Shown here in pieces: positions 8,459-16,575 of a stretch of 35,796 nucleotides of DNA; the stretch's first letter is position 1, and each line of letters starts with the position of its first letter. The notes under the pieces were generated by a model. The model saw only the letters and a list, made by a program, of their open reading frames with translations, did not search any database and was not told the origin of the DNA. A program made the translations under genes and the position numbers. This DNA comes from Leuconostocaceae bacterium ESL0958 (GTDB taxonomy: Bacteria > Bacillota > Bacilli > Lactobacillales > Lactobacillaceae): the NCBI GenBank assembly GCA_029433265.1, contig JAQTHT010000015.1:1-35796 (forward strand), written 5' to 3'.

Positions 8459-9757
8459 TTATAATCTAAGTGACTGACCTAGCCCATAACGAATTGGCCT
8501 AGCCTTTTTCATTTGGATAAAGCCCTCTGCTTCAAGCAACTTTCGCAATTGCTTGCTGTGGCTTTCCGGAACACCTAAGTACTCCTTTAACCCGGAGACA
8601 ATCTTGTTTAATTCAACGCCCTCTTTGGGTTCCCCCTCAAAGAGCTCGGACTGCAGGAGCACGTACAAAAAATTAAAGACAGCTTTTTGGTCAATTTCTT
8701 TCAGCCGATGCTTTTGATAGAAAGCCTTCAGCTCTTCTTCTAGAAGTTCTCGGCCGCTATCTAAGCGCTGTAAGCGTTCGCTAAGTTCCTGCAGGACTTT
8801 TTCCTGACCGTCCAAAATGATGGCTAGCAGCCCCTCTATGAACATCGTCATATCCGCGTAATTCATAACATCACTAGCTTCTTTGAAAAGCTGGTAGTAC
8901 TGCGAACGCGACTGATCAATGGCAGAAGAAATAGAGAGACCGGTGAACTTGTCATACTTGTCCGAGAGATAAGCAGACAGTAAGTAACGGCCCATCCGGC
9001 CGTTGCCATCGATAAAGGGATGCGTATTTTCAAAAAGAAAATGGCTGACCAAGGCCTTAATGACCGGTAGTGTTTCATGGCCATTCATGAAGGCAATCAA
9101 TGGTAACAATTGTTCACTGATTGCTTCTTCAGTGCTTGGCGGTAAGTGCCGTACCTGTGTGGAGGAGCCAATGTAGACTTTACTATTACGGAAAAGTCGG
9201 CCGTCTGGTAAATTCTTTTCTGGGATTTCATGCTCGAGCACTTGATCGTAAATTTTACGAAAATCCTTCAAGTGCTGGATCTTCGGTGCCCGCCCCTGCA
9301 TGGCATCATGATAGAGATTCATCGTAGAAATCAAACGCTTCTTTTTTACAGGGCGTCCATTTCTGGTCAGGACTTCTCCTGCAATGGTATTCAATTCCTC
9401 ACGGTTGGTTTTAACACCCTCAATCTCGTTTGAATGGTAGATTTCCTCCACCAAAGTCTTTTTCACGTAAGACTCTTCAGCAATACCAGGTAGCCTACCA
9501 GCAATTCGCCGAATGCTTTTAGAATTCTCTTGAACGGCATTGGCTAAAGCAATCATACGCTGTGTGAAAACGTAAAAAAGCGGATACTGATTCGTCTGAT
9601 CATAGGAATCCTTGTAGTTATCTAAGAGCGGGTAAAGTTGTGTTTGTTGCGTCGACCAGGAATTCAAACGATTTTGATATTCCGCTTGAATGGCCAACCT
9701 GGATAAGGATGGTCCATTTCCGTTATATTTTGCTTTTAACAATGATTGATAGTCCAT
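8459..9757 (-). CDS. fic: Fic family protein, class II autoinhibited AMP-transferase
   Basis: Fic proteins usually transfer AMP from ATP to a hydroxyl side chain of a target protein. This 432-residue protein has the full catalytic motif HPFIDGNGRMGR (246-257), including the catalytic His and the phosphate-binding GNG. SNEIEG (109-114) fits the inhibitory motif (S/T)xxxE(G/N), placed before the Fic core as in class II proteins, so activity should be held back by Glu113. The last 100 residues look like a winged helix, a common Fic tail that may bind DNA or a partner. The ATG has AGGAGG at an ideal distance. The gene has its own terminator and a candidate promoter, and no separate antitoxin gene lies beside it. 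Its target is unknown. It borders the defence island but need not belong to it. Confidence 0.9.
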   Translation of the reverse strand: MDYQSLLKAKYNGNGPSLSRLAIQAEYQNRLNSWSTQQTQLYPLLDNYKDSYDQTNQYPLFYVFTQRMIALANAVQENSKSIRRIAGRLPGIAEESYVKKTLVEEIYHSNEIEGVKTNREELNTIAGEVLTRNGRPVKKKRLISTMNLYHDAMQGRAPKIQHLKDFRKIYDQVLEHEIPEKNLPDGRLFRNSKVYIGSSTQVRHLPPSTEEAISEQLLPLIAFMNGHETLPVIKALVSHFLFENTHPFIDGNGRMGRYLLSAYLSDKYDKFTGLSISSAIDQSRSQYYQLFKEASDVMNYADMTMFIEGLLAIILDGQEKVLQELSERLQRLDSGRELLEEELKAFYQKHRLKEIDQKAVFNFLYVLLQSELFEGEPKEGVELNKIVSGLKEYLGVPESHSKQLRKLLEAEGFIQMKKARPIRYGLGQSLRL

Positions 9758-9770
9758 GTCGGCCTCCTTG

Positions 9771-9877
9771 ATTGAAATTCAGCGCTTTTTTCAATAAACA
9801 AAGTGATCAATGACTTATTTATGTAAATAATAGCATTTTTTCAATAAATATTCGCTGTCGAATGCTCTTGATTGAAA
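9771..9877 (-). promoter_or_regulatory. fic promoter region with four ATTGAAA/TTTCAAT half-sites
   Basis: TTGAAA (9839-9844) and TAAATA (9816-9821), spaced by 17 bases, form a candidate promoter. The heptamer ATTGAAA or its complement occurs four times (9771-9777, 9789-9795, 9839-9845, 9871-9877). The first pair is an inverted repeat with 11 bases between the arms; the second pair has 25. One half-site overlaps the -35 box. A separate ATTCG/CGAAT inverted repeat is at 9850-9863. Autoregulation by the Fic winged-helix tail is possible but not shown. Confidence 0.45.
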
Positions 9878-9922
9878 ATTCTTTTGATAAAGCCGCCTGC
9901 TAGCCATAATTCTCCACCCAAC

Positions 9923-9952
9923 AAAAAAGCAGTCCCAACGGGACTGCTTTTT
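9923..9952 (-). terminator. Terminator of the rplM-rpsI operon
   Basis: A GC-rich stem (AGCAGTCCC-type arms) with a very short loop is flanked by A and T runs, 18 bases after the rpsI stop. On the minus strand it ends in six T. The flanking A run makes it symmetric, so it can also stop transcription from the other side. Confidence 0.9.
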
Positions 9953-9970
9953 GAAAACGATAACAATAGA

Positions 9971-10366
9971 TTAACGCTTTGAGAACTGTGAAGCCTTACG
10001 AGCCTTCTTCAGACCTGGCTTCTTACGTTCCTTCATACGAGCGTCACGAGTCAAAAGACCAGCTTGCTTCAATGCGGAACGGAAGTCTGGGTCAACCGTA
10101 AGCAAAGCGCGGGCGATACCCTGACGCGTTGCTCCAGCTTGACCTGAGAAACCACCGCCGTTAACGTTAACGAGCACGTCGTAGTTACCCAAAGTTTCCG
10201 TAGCGTTGAATGGTTGCAAAACAACTTCACGCAAGTTAGGGAAAGGAATGTAATCTTCGATTGCCTTACCGTTCATCGTGATGGCACCGTTACCAGGGAC
10301 CAAACGGACCCGAGCAACTGAGTTCTTACGGCGACCAGTGCCGGCATATTGTACTGCTGCAGTCAT
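9971..10366 (-). CDS. rpsI: 30S ribosomal protein S9
   Basis: This is S9 (uS9), 131 residues, the usual length. The C-terminal tail is strongly basic and ends in SKR; in other bacteria this tail reaches into the ribosomal P site and touches the tRNA anticodon stem-loop. The N-terminal [19 protein letters not shown] is the family signature. The gene follows rplM by 20 bases and shares its promoter and leader. A strong terminator follows. Confidence 0.98.
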   Translation of the reverse strand: MTAAVQYAGTGRRKNSVARVRLVPGNGAITMNGKAIEDYIPFPNLREVVLQPFNATETLGNYDVLVNVNGGGFSGQAGATRQGIARALLTVDPDFRSALKQAGLLTRDARMKERKKPGLKKARKASQFSKR

Positions 10367-10386
10367 AGTTTAACTTCTCCTTTCCT

Positions 10387-10830
10387 TTAGACTAACTTGT
10401 TGATGTCAAGCATTTCAGGCTTTTGTGCTGCGTGCTTGTGATCAGCACCGGCATAAACGTGCAAGTTCAAGCCTTGTACGTGACCCAAGTGCGTCTTTGG
10501 CAACATACCCTTAATGGACAATTCCAACAACTTTTCAGGATCGTATTGACGGTAGTTACCAGCCGTACGTTCCTTCAAACCACCTGGGTGGTTTGAGTGG
10601 TGGTAATAGATCTTGTCGGTTGCCTTCTTACCAGAAAGTGCAACTTCACCAGCGTTGATGATGATCACGTGGTCACCCATGTCAACGTTTGGCGTGAAGG
10701 TTGGCTTGTTCTTACCACGCAAGATGGAAGCAGCCACCGTTGAAAGGCGTCCCAAAGTGACGTCCTTTGCATCGATGATATACCACTTCTTTTCAACTTC
10801 GCCTGGCTTTGCTAAAAATGTTGTACGCAT
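10387..10830 (-). CDS. rplM: 50S ribosomal protein L13
   Basis: L13 (uL13), 147 residues, is an early-binding protein of the large subunit. The text [20 protein letters not shown] and the central [13 protein letters not shown] stretch are characteristic. It is the first gene of the rplM-rpsI operon, which here has its own sigma-A type promoter and a structured 5' leader, so it can be controlled separately from the truA and ecf genes upstream. Confidence 0.98.
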   Translation of the reverse strand: MRTTFLAKPGEVEKKWYIIDAKDVTLGRLSTVAASILRGKNKPTFTPNVDMGDHVIIINAGEVALSGKKATDKIYYHHSNHPGGLKERTAGNYRQYDPEKLLELSIKGMLPKTHLGHVQGLNLHVYAGADHKHAAQKPEMLDINKLV

Positions 10831-10927
10831 AGTGCGCTCCTTTGATTGTTTTGTTTACGGTTTGGTCGTTCCTTACCAAACATTTTACAATAAGTTTCCG
10901 GGGCTTATCGTGAGGTAAACAATACCG
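10831..10927 (-). ncRNA. L13-type mRNA leader upstream of rplM
   Basis: The leader of about 97 bases holds a 7-bp hairpin (arms 10860-10866 and 10875-10881), a second hairpin with ATAAG/CTTAT arms near 10890-10908, and an outer pairing between GTAAAC (10915-10920) and GTTTAC (10853-10858). The outer stem encloses both hairpins and closes shortly before the ribosome-binding site. The position and the GTAAACAAAAC segment fit the L13 leader family of Firmicutes, in which L13 is thought to repress its own operon. Family membership is from memory; a covariance-model search would settle it. Confidence 0.7.
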
Positions 10928-10933
10928 TTTATT

Positions 10934-10962
10934 ATTTTATAAAATTCAGCGCCCGCTGTCAA
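10934..10962 (-). promoter_or_regulatory. Promoter of rplM-rpsI
   Basis: A consensus TTGACA (10957-10962) and TAAAAT (10934-10939) are separated by exactly 17 bases. This is one of the best sigma-A type promoters in the window. It lies about 105 bases before the rplM start, leaving room for the structured leader. Confidence 0.88.
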
Positions 10963-11014
10963 TGGATTCCCCACGATTGGCGCAATTTAAACAAATTTTA
11001 ACTGTCAAATCTGC

Positions 11015-11422
11015 CTAGTCAAAAGTCAGGTCTTGGCTGCTTTGATAATCGGCTAGCCGCACGCTCGACAAATGCAGTTCCAAGAGCACTTCTTCTTCTG
11101 GATGGGGGTGATTTTTAAAGAACACGGGATAGTGGAAATAATCTTTCACATCGGCCCAGGTCTTATTGGAGCGAACGAGCTTAGCCTGGTTGGACTCAAT
11201 CCGCATCCCCTGCTCGTTCAAGGGGGTCATAATGGCGACCTGACTGTTCACGGCCAGGTCATCCAGTTTGGCCGTTCCTGGCTGGGTCACTAGGTACCAG
11301 ACGTTCGGCTGCTGTTCATCCACCCCGAAGCCCATAATCCGTAAGGAGGGTTGCTCTTCCTTGGCCGTGGCCACAAAAATCAATCCACCAGCCGCTGCTA
11401 GATAAGCTTGTAAGTTTTCCAT
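11015..11422 (-). CDS. Pyridoxamine 5'-phosphate oxidase-like FMN-binding split-barrel protein
   Basis: This 135-residue protein has the pattern of the small split-barrel flavin-binding family related to pyridoxamine phosphate oxidase. It shows a short N-terminal helix, the strands GGLIFVATA and RIMGFGVDE, WYLVTQPGTAKLDDLAVNSQVAIM, and a C-terminal strand VLLELHLSSVRL. Members bind FMN or related cofactors, and most have no assigned substrate. It is too short and too divergent to call a true PdxH. The start ATG has AGGAGG upstream. It sits between truA and rplM, a place where many relatives have no gene, and no terminator separates it from truA, so it probably rides on the ecf-truA transcript. 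Confidence 0.75.
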   Translation of the reverse strand: MENLQAYLAAAGGLIFVATAKEEQPSLRIMGFGVDEQQPNVWYLVTQPGTAKLDDLAVNSQVAIMTPLNEQGMRIESNQAKLVRSNKTWADVKDYFHYPVFFKNHPHPEEEVLLELHLSSVRLADYQSSQDLTFD

Positions 11423-11463
11423 ATTGTCCTCCTTCGCTGTGTGACTACTGCGTCAAAACGCCG

Positions 11464-12249
11464 TCACGCTTTTGCATCATCTTGATAAAAAATTTCTTCC
11501 AAATACAGACCGGCCGCTGGCGCCGTGTAACGGGCCTGTTCACGGTCCCGGGCGGCAATCAGCGTCGGAATGGCATCAACGGGCCGCCGGCCCGTCCCGA
11601 TTTCTAAGAGGACGCCCACCATAATCCGGATTTGATTGTAGAGGAAGGCATTGCCTTCAAAGGTGAAGACCAGCTCTTGCTCGGCTTCCTTGACGGCTAG
11701 TTCGGCCTTGGTGATGGTCCGCACGGTCGTGGCGGTTTGATTCCCTGCTGCCGCAAAGGTCGCAAAGTCCTGTTCCCCGATTAAATCGGGTAAGGCCTGC
11801 TGAATCCGTTCAGGGTCCAAGTGCCAATGGAAATGGCCCGTATAGCGTTTCTTAAAGGGATCGACATAGTCGGTCGTCGACACCCGATAGACATAGCGCT
11901 TTGAGTGCGCGGAAAAACGGGCATGAAAGTCTGGCGCCACTTGTTCAACCGACCGAATCAGAATATCCCGAGGCAGAATCGTATTTAAGCCCTTACGAAC
12001 GCCTTCGCCAGGGATGTCAAAAGGCAGGTCAAAATGAACCACCTGTCCTTTGGCATGGACGCCTGTGTCCGTCCGGGAGGACCCAACCACCTTAATGGGT
12101 TCCGCAGGGAACTTCCCCATCTGATTGACCGCCTTAATCAACTCTCCCTGGACCGTCCGCTGCCTTTCGACGCCGTTTTTACTTTGTACTTGAAAACCAA
12201 AAAAGTCAGCCCCATCGTAGGCTAACACTGCGCGATAACGGTACATCAT
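11464..12249 (-). CDS. truA: tRNA pseudouridine(38-40) synthase TruA
   Basis: TruA converts uridines 38-40 in the anticodon arm of many tRNAs to pseudouridine. The protein is 261 residues, the family norm. RTDTGVHA (59-66) carries the catalytic Asp61. The frame is open 19 codons further upstream into the end of ecfT, but GGGAG lies five bases before the ATG at 12249 and the family consensus begins here (MYRYRAVLAYDGADFFGFQ). It follows ecfT by 16 bases, the usual arrangement in Firmicutes. Confidence 0.97.
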   Translation of the reverse strand: MMYRYRAVLAYDGADFFGFQVQSKNGVERQRTVQGELIKAVNQMGKFPAEPIKVVGSSRTDTGVHAKGQVVHFDLPFDIPGEGVRKGLNTILPRDILIRSVEQVAPDFHARFSAHSKRYVYRVSTTDYVDPFKKRYTGHFHWHLDPERIQQALPDLIGEQDFATFAAAGNQTATTVRTITKAELAVKEAEQELVFTFEGNAFLYNQIRIMVGVLLEIGTGRRPVDAIPTLIAARDREQARYTAPAAGLYLEEIFYQDDAKA

Positions 12250-12265
12250 GCTCACTCCCTGACTG

Positions 12266-13069
12266 TTATAACTGATAAAACCATAGGAAACCAAAGCCGA
12301 GCACAAAGAGCCCGGTCAAGGCTGCAACGGTCCCATCCAAAGAACCAAAGGCTAATTGTCGGTAGCGGGTCCGCTGGTCGGCGCTTTGAAAGCCCCGGAC
12401 CTCCATGGCATTGGCCAAGTCCAAGGCCCGCTGCAAAGCCCCCACAAAGAGTGGCACCAGGAGTGGGACCACTGCTTTGGACCGGGCAATCAAGGAACCG
12501 GACGACAGGGACATGCCCCGTGATTTCTGCGCCTTCATGATTTTCTCAGTCTCGTTTACCAGCAAAGGTACAAAACGGAGGGCAATCGACAACATTAAGG
12601 ACAGTTCGGCCACCGGCACCTTGATTTTCTTGAGCGGCCGGAGCAGCGCTTCCAACGCCCCCGCAATTTGGGTCGGCGCCGTGGTTAGCGTTAAGGTCGT
12701 CGACATCAGCACAATCATCGTGAAGCGCAAGACGACCTCAAAGGCATTCACTAGCCCGGGTCCGGTAACCTTCAAAAAAGACCACTGCCAGAGCACTGGC
12801 TGACCGCCGGTAAAGAAGACCTGCAAGAAAACCGTAAAGAGAATTAACCAAAAAACGGGCTTGAGCCCTTTCCAATAAAGACTGGCCTTCTGCCCACTGG
12901 CATAAAGCACAGCCGCCAAAAAAATTCCCGACCAGACATAGGTCCAGGGGTGGTTGGCAAAGACGAGCAGAAAAACATAGGCCAGCGTGACCAAAATCTT
13001 TGTGCGGGGGTCCAGCCGGTAGAGCGGGCCGTGGCCTGGCACAAATTGACCAATCACTAATCCATTCAT
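12266..13069 (-). CDS. ecfT: Energy-coupling factor transporter transmembrane protein EcfT
   Basis: EcfT is the membrane scaffold of the group II ECF transporter module. It couples the two ATPases to interchangeable substrate-binding S proteins for vitamins and trace nutrients. The 267 residues hold several hydrophobic segments (for example about 27-60, 70-92, 107-130 and a last one at 245-265). The coupling-helix signatures here read KAQKSRGMS (around 183) and NAMEVRGFQ (around 219), the two X-R-G motifs expected. The start overlaps the ecfA2 stop (ATGA). Confidence 0.96.
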   Translation of the reverse strand: MNGLVIGQFVPGHGPLYRLDPRTKILVTLAYVFLLVFANHPWTYVWSGIFLAAVLYASGQKASLYWKGLKPVFWLILFTVFLQVFFTGGQPVLWQWSFLKVTGPGLVNAFEVVLRFTMIVLMSTTLTLTTAPTQIAGALEALLRPLKKIKVPVAELSLMLSIALRFVPLLVNETEKIMKAQKSRGMSLSSGSLIARSKAVVPLLVPLFVGALQRALDLANAMEVRGFQSADQRTRYRQLAFGSLDGTVAALTGLFVLGFGFLWFYQL

Positions 13070-13968
13070 TGCACCCCACCTCCTGCTCCTTGTTCTGCTA
13101 GCAAAGCTTTCGCCAGCTGCCAGTCTACTTGTGCTGTCAGCGCAGCCGCTAACTCTGCCGCCGTCTTCGGTTGCTGGTCAAAATGGTAACCCGCTTGCAC
13201 TAATTTTTTCGTAAAGGCAACCACAGAAGGCAGTGCCAGTGCATGCTCGGCAAACCAGGCGCTATCACGGGCAAAAAGAGCCGCCGTGCTTTCATGGGCG
13301 GCGACCGTGCCATCCTTCATGACCACGACTTGATCAGCCACAGCGAGCACCTGGTCCATTTGATGGGAAATCAGAATAATCGTTTTTCCAGCCGCCTTCA
13401 GTTCTTTGAGTAAATTCAAAAAATCGGCCTGCCCTTCCGGGTCCAACCCCGCCGTCGGTTCATCAAAAACCAAAATGGCCGGATCCGCTGCCAGCACACC
13501 GGCCAAGGCGACCCGGCGCATCTGCCCGCCGGACAGATTGAAAGGAGATTGCGCCCAATAATCTTCTGGTAAATGCACCGCCTGCAGGGCTTTTTTTGCT
13601 GCGGCCGTTGCATCAGCCGAACTTTGTCCAAAATTTTTCGGACCGTAGGCAACGTCTTCTAACACCGTCGGTGCAAAGAGCTGACTTTCTGGAAATTGAA
13701 AGACCATGCCGACCGTTTTACGGATTGGCGTTAAGTGCTTTTCCTTACTTTTAGCGGTAATGACCCAGTCCCGCACCCGTACCTGACCCGCAGTGGGTAG
13801 TAACAGCGCATTCAGCTGCTGGACCAAGGTCGATTTACCAGAACCCGTCTGCCCGACGATGGCCGTTAGCTGTCCGGCTGCAAAATCTAGATTGATATCA
13901 TGTAAAACCGTGTGTTTGGTCGACCCCGCTTGGTAAGCGAAGTCTAACGCTTCGATGCTGATAACCAT
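13066..13968 (-). CDS. ecfA2: Energy-coupling factor ATPase EcfA2
   Basis: This is the second ATPase of the ECF module and works as a heterodimer with EcfA1. In its 300 residues I see Walker [10 protein letters not shown] (39-47), the signature LSGGQ (145-149) and Walker B ILVFDE (165-170). The Q-loop reads QFPESQLF, the form typical of this subunit. The start overlaps the end of ecfA1 by 25 bases, with GGAG inside ecfA1 as its ribosome-binding site. It overlaps ecfT by four bases, so all three proteins are likely made in fixed ratio. Confidence 0.96.
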   Translation of the reverse strand: MVISIEALDFAYQAGSTKHTVLHDINLDFAAGQLTAIVGQTGSGKSTLVQQLNALLLPTAGQVRVRDWVITAKSKEKHLTPIRKTVGMVFQFPESQLFAPTVLEDVAYGPKNFGQSSADATAAAKKALQAVHLPEDYWAQSPFNLSGGQMRRVALAGVLAADPAILVFDEPTAGLDPEGQADFLNLLKELKAAGKTIILISHQMDQVLAVADQVVVMKDGTVAAHESTAALFARDSAWFAEHALALPSVVAFTKKLVQAGYHFDQQPKTAAELAAALTAQVDWQLAKALLAEQGAGGGVQ

Positions 13969-14771
13969 GCCAGTAGCTCCTGCTCATTCATCTGCGCTGT
14001 CGGCTGCACGGGTAGTGCGTTTGCCAGCGCACTCGTAAAGGGTCGCGCTAAGCCCAACCGTGCTAAGAGTTCCCCCTGCTGGAACAAAGCCCCTGGCTGC
14101 TCGTCAAAAGCCAGCTGGCCGTTTTCCAAACCGACGACGCGATCGGCCAGCGCCGCCTCTTCCATGTCGTGCGTCACCATGATGAGGGTCAAGTCTTTTT
14201 GATAGCGCGCCTTTAGCTTTTGTAATAACTGCAACACCGCTGCTTTCCCGGCTGGGTCCAACATCGCCGTCGCCTCATCCAAAATAATCACCTTGGGCTG
14301 CAGAGCCAAAACAGAGGCCAACGCCACCCGTTGCTTCTGTCCACCGGATAGCGTATCCGGCTGCCGGTCCGCATAGTCAGTCATGCCAACCTGGGCCAAG
14401 ACCTGGTCAATGGTTGCCTGCATGGCGCCGGGGTCGACCTGCTTATTTTCTAGGCCAAAGGCCACATCATCGGCTACCGTTGCCCCGACAAATTGATTAT
14501 CTGGATTTTGAAAAACTAGGCCAATTTGTTGACGAACAAAGGGCAACGTCTCCTCACTAAGGACTCGGTCGAAGACCTTCATTTCCCCTGACTGCGCCGC
14601 CAGTAACCCTAGCAATAACTTGGACAGGGTCGACTTCCCAGAACCATTATGGCCGACCACAGCCAGCCACTGCCCTTCGGGCACCGTCAGTGAAAAATCC
14701 CGCAAAATAGCGGGACCATCTTCGTAGGCAAAATTTAAATTGTGAATCGCCAGTGCATTTTTCATTGCCAT
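13944..14771 (-). CDS. ecfA1: Energy-coupling factor ATPase EcfA1
   Basis: This is the first ATPase of the ECF module, 275 residues. Motifs are Walker A GHNGSGKST (40-48), signature LSGGQ (141-145) and Walker B VIILDE (161-166). The Q-loop reads QNPDNQFV, the usual EcfA1 form. No Shine-Dalgarno sequence precedes either possible ATG (14771 or 14765). A TAAAAT box ends one base before the first ATG, so transcription may start at the second one and give a leaderless message. The gene starts 45 bases after the terminator of the LytTR/DUF3021 cassette. Confidence 0.95.
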   Translation of the reverse strand: MAMKNALAIHNLNFAYEDGPAILRDFSLTVPEGQWLAVVGHNGSGKSTLSKLLLGLLAAQSGEMKVFDRVLSEETLPFVRQQIGLVFQNPDNQFVGATVADDVAFGLENKQVDPGAMQATIDQVLAQVGMTDYADRQPDTLSGGQKQRVALASVLALQPKVIILDEATAMLDPAGKAAVLQLLQKLKARYQKDLTLIMVTHDMEEAALADRVVGLENGQLAFDEQPGALFQQGELLARLGLARPFTSALANALPVQPTAQMNEQELLAWLSASKR

Positions 14772-14772
14772 T

Positions 14773-14778
14773 ATTTTA
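14773..14778 (-). promoter_or_regulatory. Candidate -10 box directly before ecfA1
   Basis: The minus strand reads TAAAAT immediately before the ecfA1 ATG. No clear -35 box is visible at normal spacing; CTTTCA lies at 15 bases. The element could drive a leaderless transcript beginning at the ATG at 14765. Confidence 0.35.
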
Positions 14779-14815
14779 CCATATTGCTGCTATTGAAAGC
14801 GCCTTTGCTAGTCCT

Positions 14816-14846
14816 AGAAAAAAAGACTGAGATAACTCTCAATCTT
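14816..14846 (-). terminator. Terminator of the ABC/LytTR/DUF3021 cassette
   Basis: A 10-bp stem (arms 14837-14846 and 14823-14832, one T-G pair) with a GTTA loop is followed by seven T on the minus strand. The TGA stop of the DUF3021-like gene lies inside the stem. It separates this cassette from ecfA1. Confidence 0.88.
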
Positions 14847-15240
14847 CTTCGCTTCGTTTACGAGCCAAAACTCGGTTTATTTTTCTAACCTCTTGTTCTT
14901 GATACAACTGTAGTACACACCAAACTACTAGATAAATGGTGATAAAAATAATCCACATGCTCGGATCACTAATTTTCGAGCCAAAACAATTCGTAAGCCA
15001 ACCGGTTACCCCAACAATGATGGCTGTTCCAACAAAGTGAAGGAACAAAAGCGGTAAAAATGGTAGCCAGTCAAAATCAAAAATTGAAGACCAGAGCCCA
15101 ATTAGTGCCGACATGACAAGAATAGACAAAATCTTTTCCCGACTGACGGTCACCCCATTTGCCGAAAAACATAAAATAAAGAGATAGGCACTGGCCCCAA
15201 AGCCAACCCCAGGTAACATATGTTGCATTAAATGACGCAT
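14839..15240 (-). CDS. DUF3021-like four-helix membrane protein
   Basis: This 133-residue membrane protein has four hydrophobic segments (about 11-29, 38-55, 61-83 and 94-113) and a basic-acidic tail, KINRVLARKRSEED. Size, topology and position next to a short LytTR gene match the DUF3021 family, whose members are usually the membrane partner of such regulators. The partner role is an inference from that association. The frame begins with TTG one codon earlier, but AGGAG is better spaced for the ATG at 15240. The stop codon is inside the terminator stem. Confidence 0.75.
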   Translation of the reverse strand: MRHLMQHMLPGVGFGASAYLFILCFSANGVTVSREKILSILVMSALIGLWSSIFDFDWLPFLPLLFLHFVGTAIIVGVTGWLTNCFGSKISDPSMWIIFITIYLVVWCVLQLYQEQEVRKINRVLARKRSEED

Positions 15241-15250
15241 CAACTTACTC

Positions 15251-15703
15251 CTATAGCCCTAAACAGTTCATCAGGTCTTTCACATAACGACGACTCACAA
15301 CCGTTTGTTGTTCCTGACTCAGTTTGGCCACCATCGAACCTGAAAAAGAATTTTCCAGCAGTTTTAAATGTTTCATATTCACTGCTGCATGCTTAGAAAC
15401 TTGCACAAAATCTGGGCTTTTGAGACGGTGCAAAAAATTCGTTAACCTTTCTTTTGTCCGTAATGTCTCCTGTGTTGTATAAAGCAGCAGGTCATTTGCC
15501 TGCACATCAACATAAATTATATCGTCAATTTTAATAATTTGAATACCCGTATCTGTTTTTAGAGAAAGCACAGTTGGACTAGTTGTTTCCAGCGTAGCTA
15601 GGGCAGCTAGTACTTTTTCGACCTGCTGATTCTTTTCTGCAGCAGCAATGTGAACTTCCAGTTCATTTTCCGGTAAATCTTTTTGAATAAATTCGATTTT
15701 CAC
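15251..15703 (-). CDS. LytTR-domain DNA-binding regulator
   Basis: This 150-residue protein has a C-terminal LytTR domain at about 45-148: VLSLKTDTGIQIIKIDDIIYVD, then the core FVQVSKHAAVNMKHL, then VVSRRYVKDL. There is no response-receiver domain, so it belongs to the short LytTR class often paired with DUF3021 membrane proteins. It probably regulates its own cassette; a repeat of the right spacing lies upstream of the ABC genes. The start is GTG with only a weak AGG upstream, 17 bases after the permease stop, so it may depend on translation of the permease. Confidence 0.88.
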   Translation of the reverse strand: MKIEFIQKDLPENELEVHIAAAEKNQQVEKVLAALATLETTSPTVLSLKTDTGIQIIKIDDIIYVDVQANDLLLYTTQETLRTKERLTNFLHRLKSPDFVQVSKHAAVNMKHLKLLENSFSGSMVAKLSQEQQTVVSRRYVKDLMNCLGL

Positions 15704-15720
15704 GATGTGCCATACCTAGC

Positions 15721-16575
15721 TTAAGCAAAGCGCCTTTTCTTTAAACTCTGCAACGTTAATACGCCAGCAGCTAAGAGTATAACGATCAAAATAACCGAAT
15801 AACTCTGTCCCTGCGTTAACAGCGTTGACCATTCTATTCTAACACCCAAGATACGTTCAAAATGTTCAAGTTGTGCTGGGGATTGTTCAAATGCCGTCTG
15901 TAAGCCCTGGTTCATTAGGACCTGCCGATAGAGCGCCGCCACGTACGTGCCCGGCGTTAACTTCATCAGCAGTTGTGCAAAATCCGGTAAGGAACCCAAG
16001 GGTACATAAGTACCAACCAAAAATCCTGAAGCAGTGCCAACCAGAGAAGCTAATTTTGACAGCGAATCAACGGAATGAATCAGGCCCACAATAATAGCAT
16101 TTATTCCGGTCGAAACGATAGCTGAAAGCAGCATGATGCACATCAGCTCTGGTAAGACGTTCATCAACAAGGGTAGTCCATCTGCCCAGGCAAAATAAGC
16201 CATCATCACAACATACACAATCGCTTGCATAATCAAAGCAATCGTCGCAGCCGCGATCAAATAAGAAGCACGCACCGCAATGGGACTAATATCTGTTAAT
16301 CGTAAATCCAAATCAATTTTTTGTTCTTCATCTTTGACCATTTGTGACAAAGCAGTCAACGAAGTGGTCATTCCAGCGATGGTCAATGTGCCGGCGATCA
16401 ACCAATCATCCAGTAATTGAGAAGCATCGGGCACTGCTGTCCAAGCCGCTTGAATGGATTGTTTCAAAAAGACAAGGTAAAGTCCAAAGGAAATCAAGGC
16501 GCCGAATAATGAGAAAAAGACACCTGATCGATTTCTAAAGTAAAGCATGAGATTTCTTTTTACTAGAGCCAGCAT
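15721..16575 (-). CDS. ABC-2 type transporter permease
   Basis: This is the membrane subunit of an ABC exporter. The 284 residues hold about six hydrophobic segments (near 18-38, 58-80, 107-130, 140-165, 172-192 and 255-277), in the order typical of ABC-2 permeases. FLVGTYVPLGSLPDFAQ before the last part is a common motif near the outer loop in drug and bacteriocin exporters. Its ATG shares a base with the ATPase stop (TAATG). Substrate is unknown. Control by a LytTR protein fits peptide or antimicrobial export or immunity, but that is inference. Confidence 0.88.
   Translation of the reverse strand: MLALVKRNLMLYFRNRSGVFFSLFGALISFGLYLVFLKQSIQAAWTAVPDASQLLDDWLIAGTLTIAGMTTSLTALSQMVKDEEQKIDLDLRLTDISPIAVRASYLIAAATIALIMQAIVYVVMMAYFAWADGLPLLMNVLPELMCIMLLSAIVSTGINAIIVGLIHSVDSLSKLASLVGTASGFLVGTYVPLGSLPDFAQLLMKLTPGTYVAALYRQVLMNQGLQTAFEQSPAQLEHFERILGVRIEWSTLLTQGQSYSVILIVILLAAGVLTLQSLKKRRFA

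Noticed and set aside
12250-12306. 19-codon N-terminal extension of truA
   Set aside because: It overlaps the end of ecfT and lacks a ribosome-binding site; the family start is at 12249.
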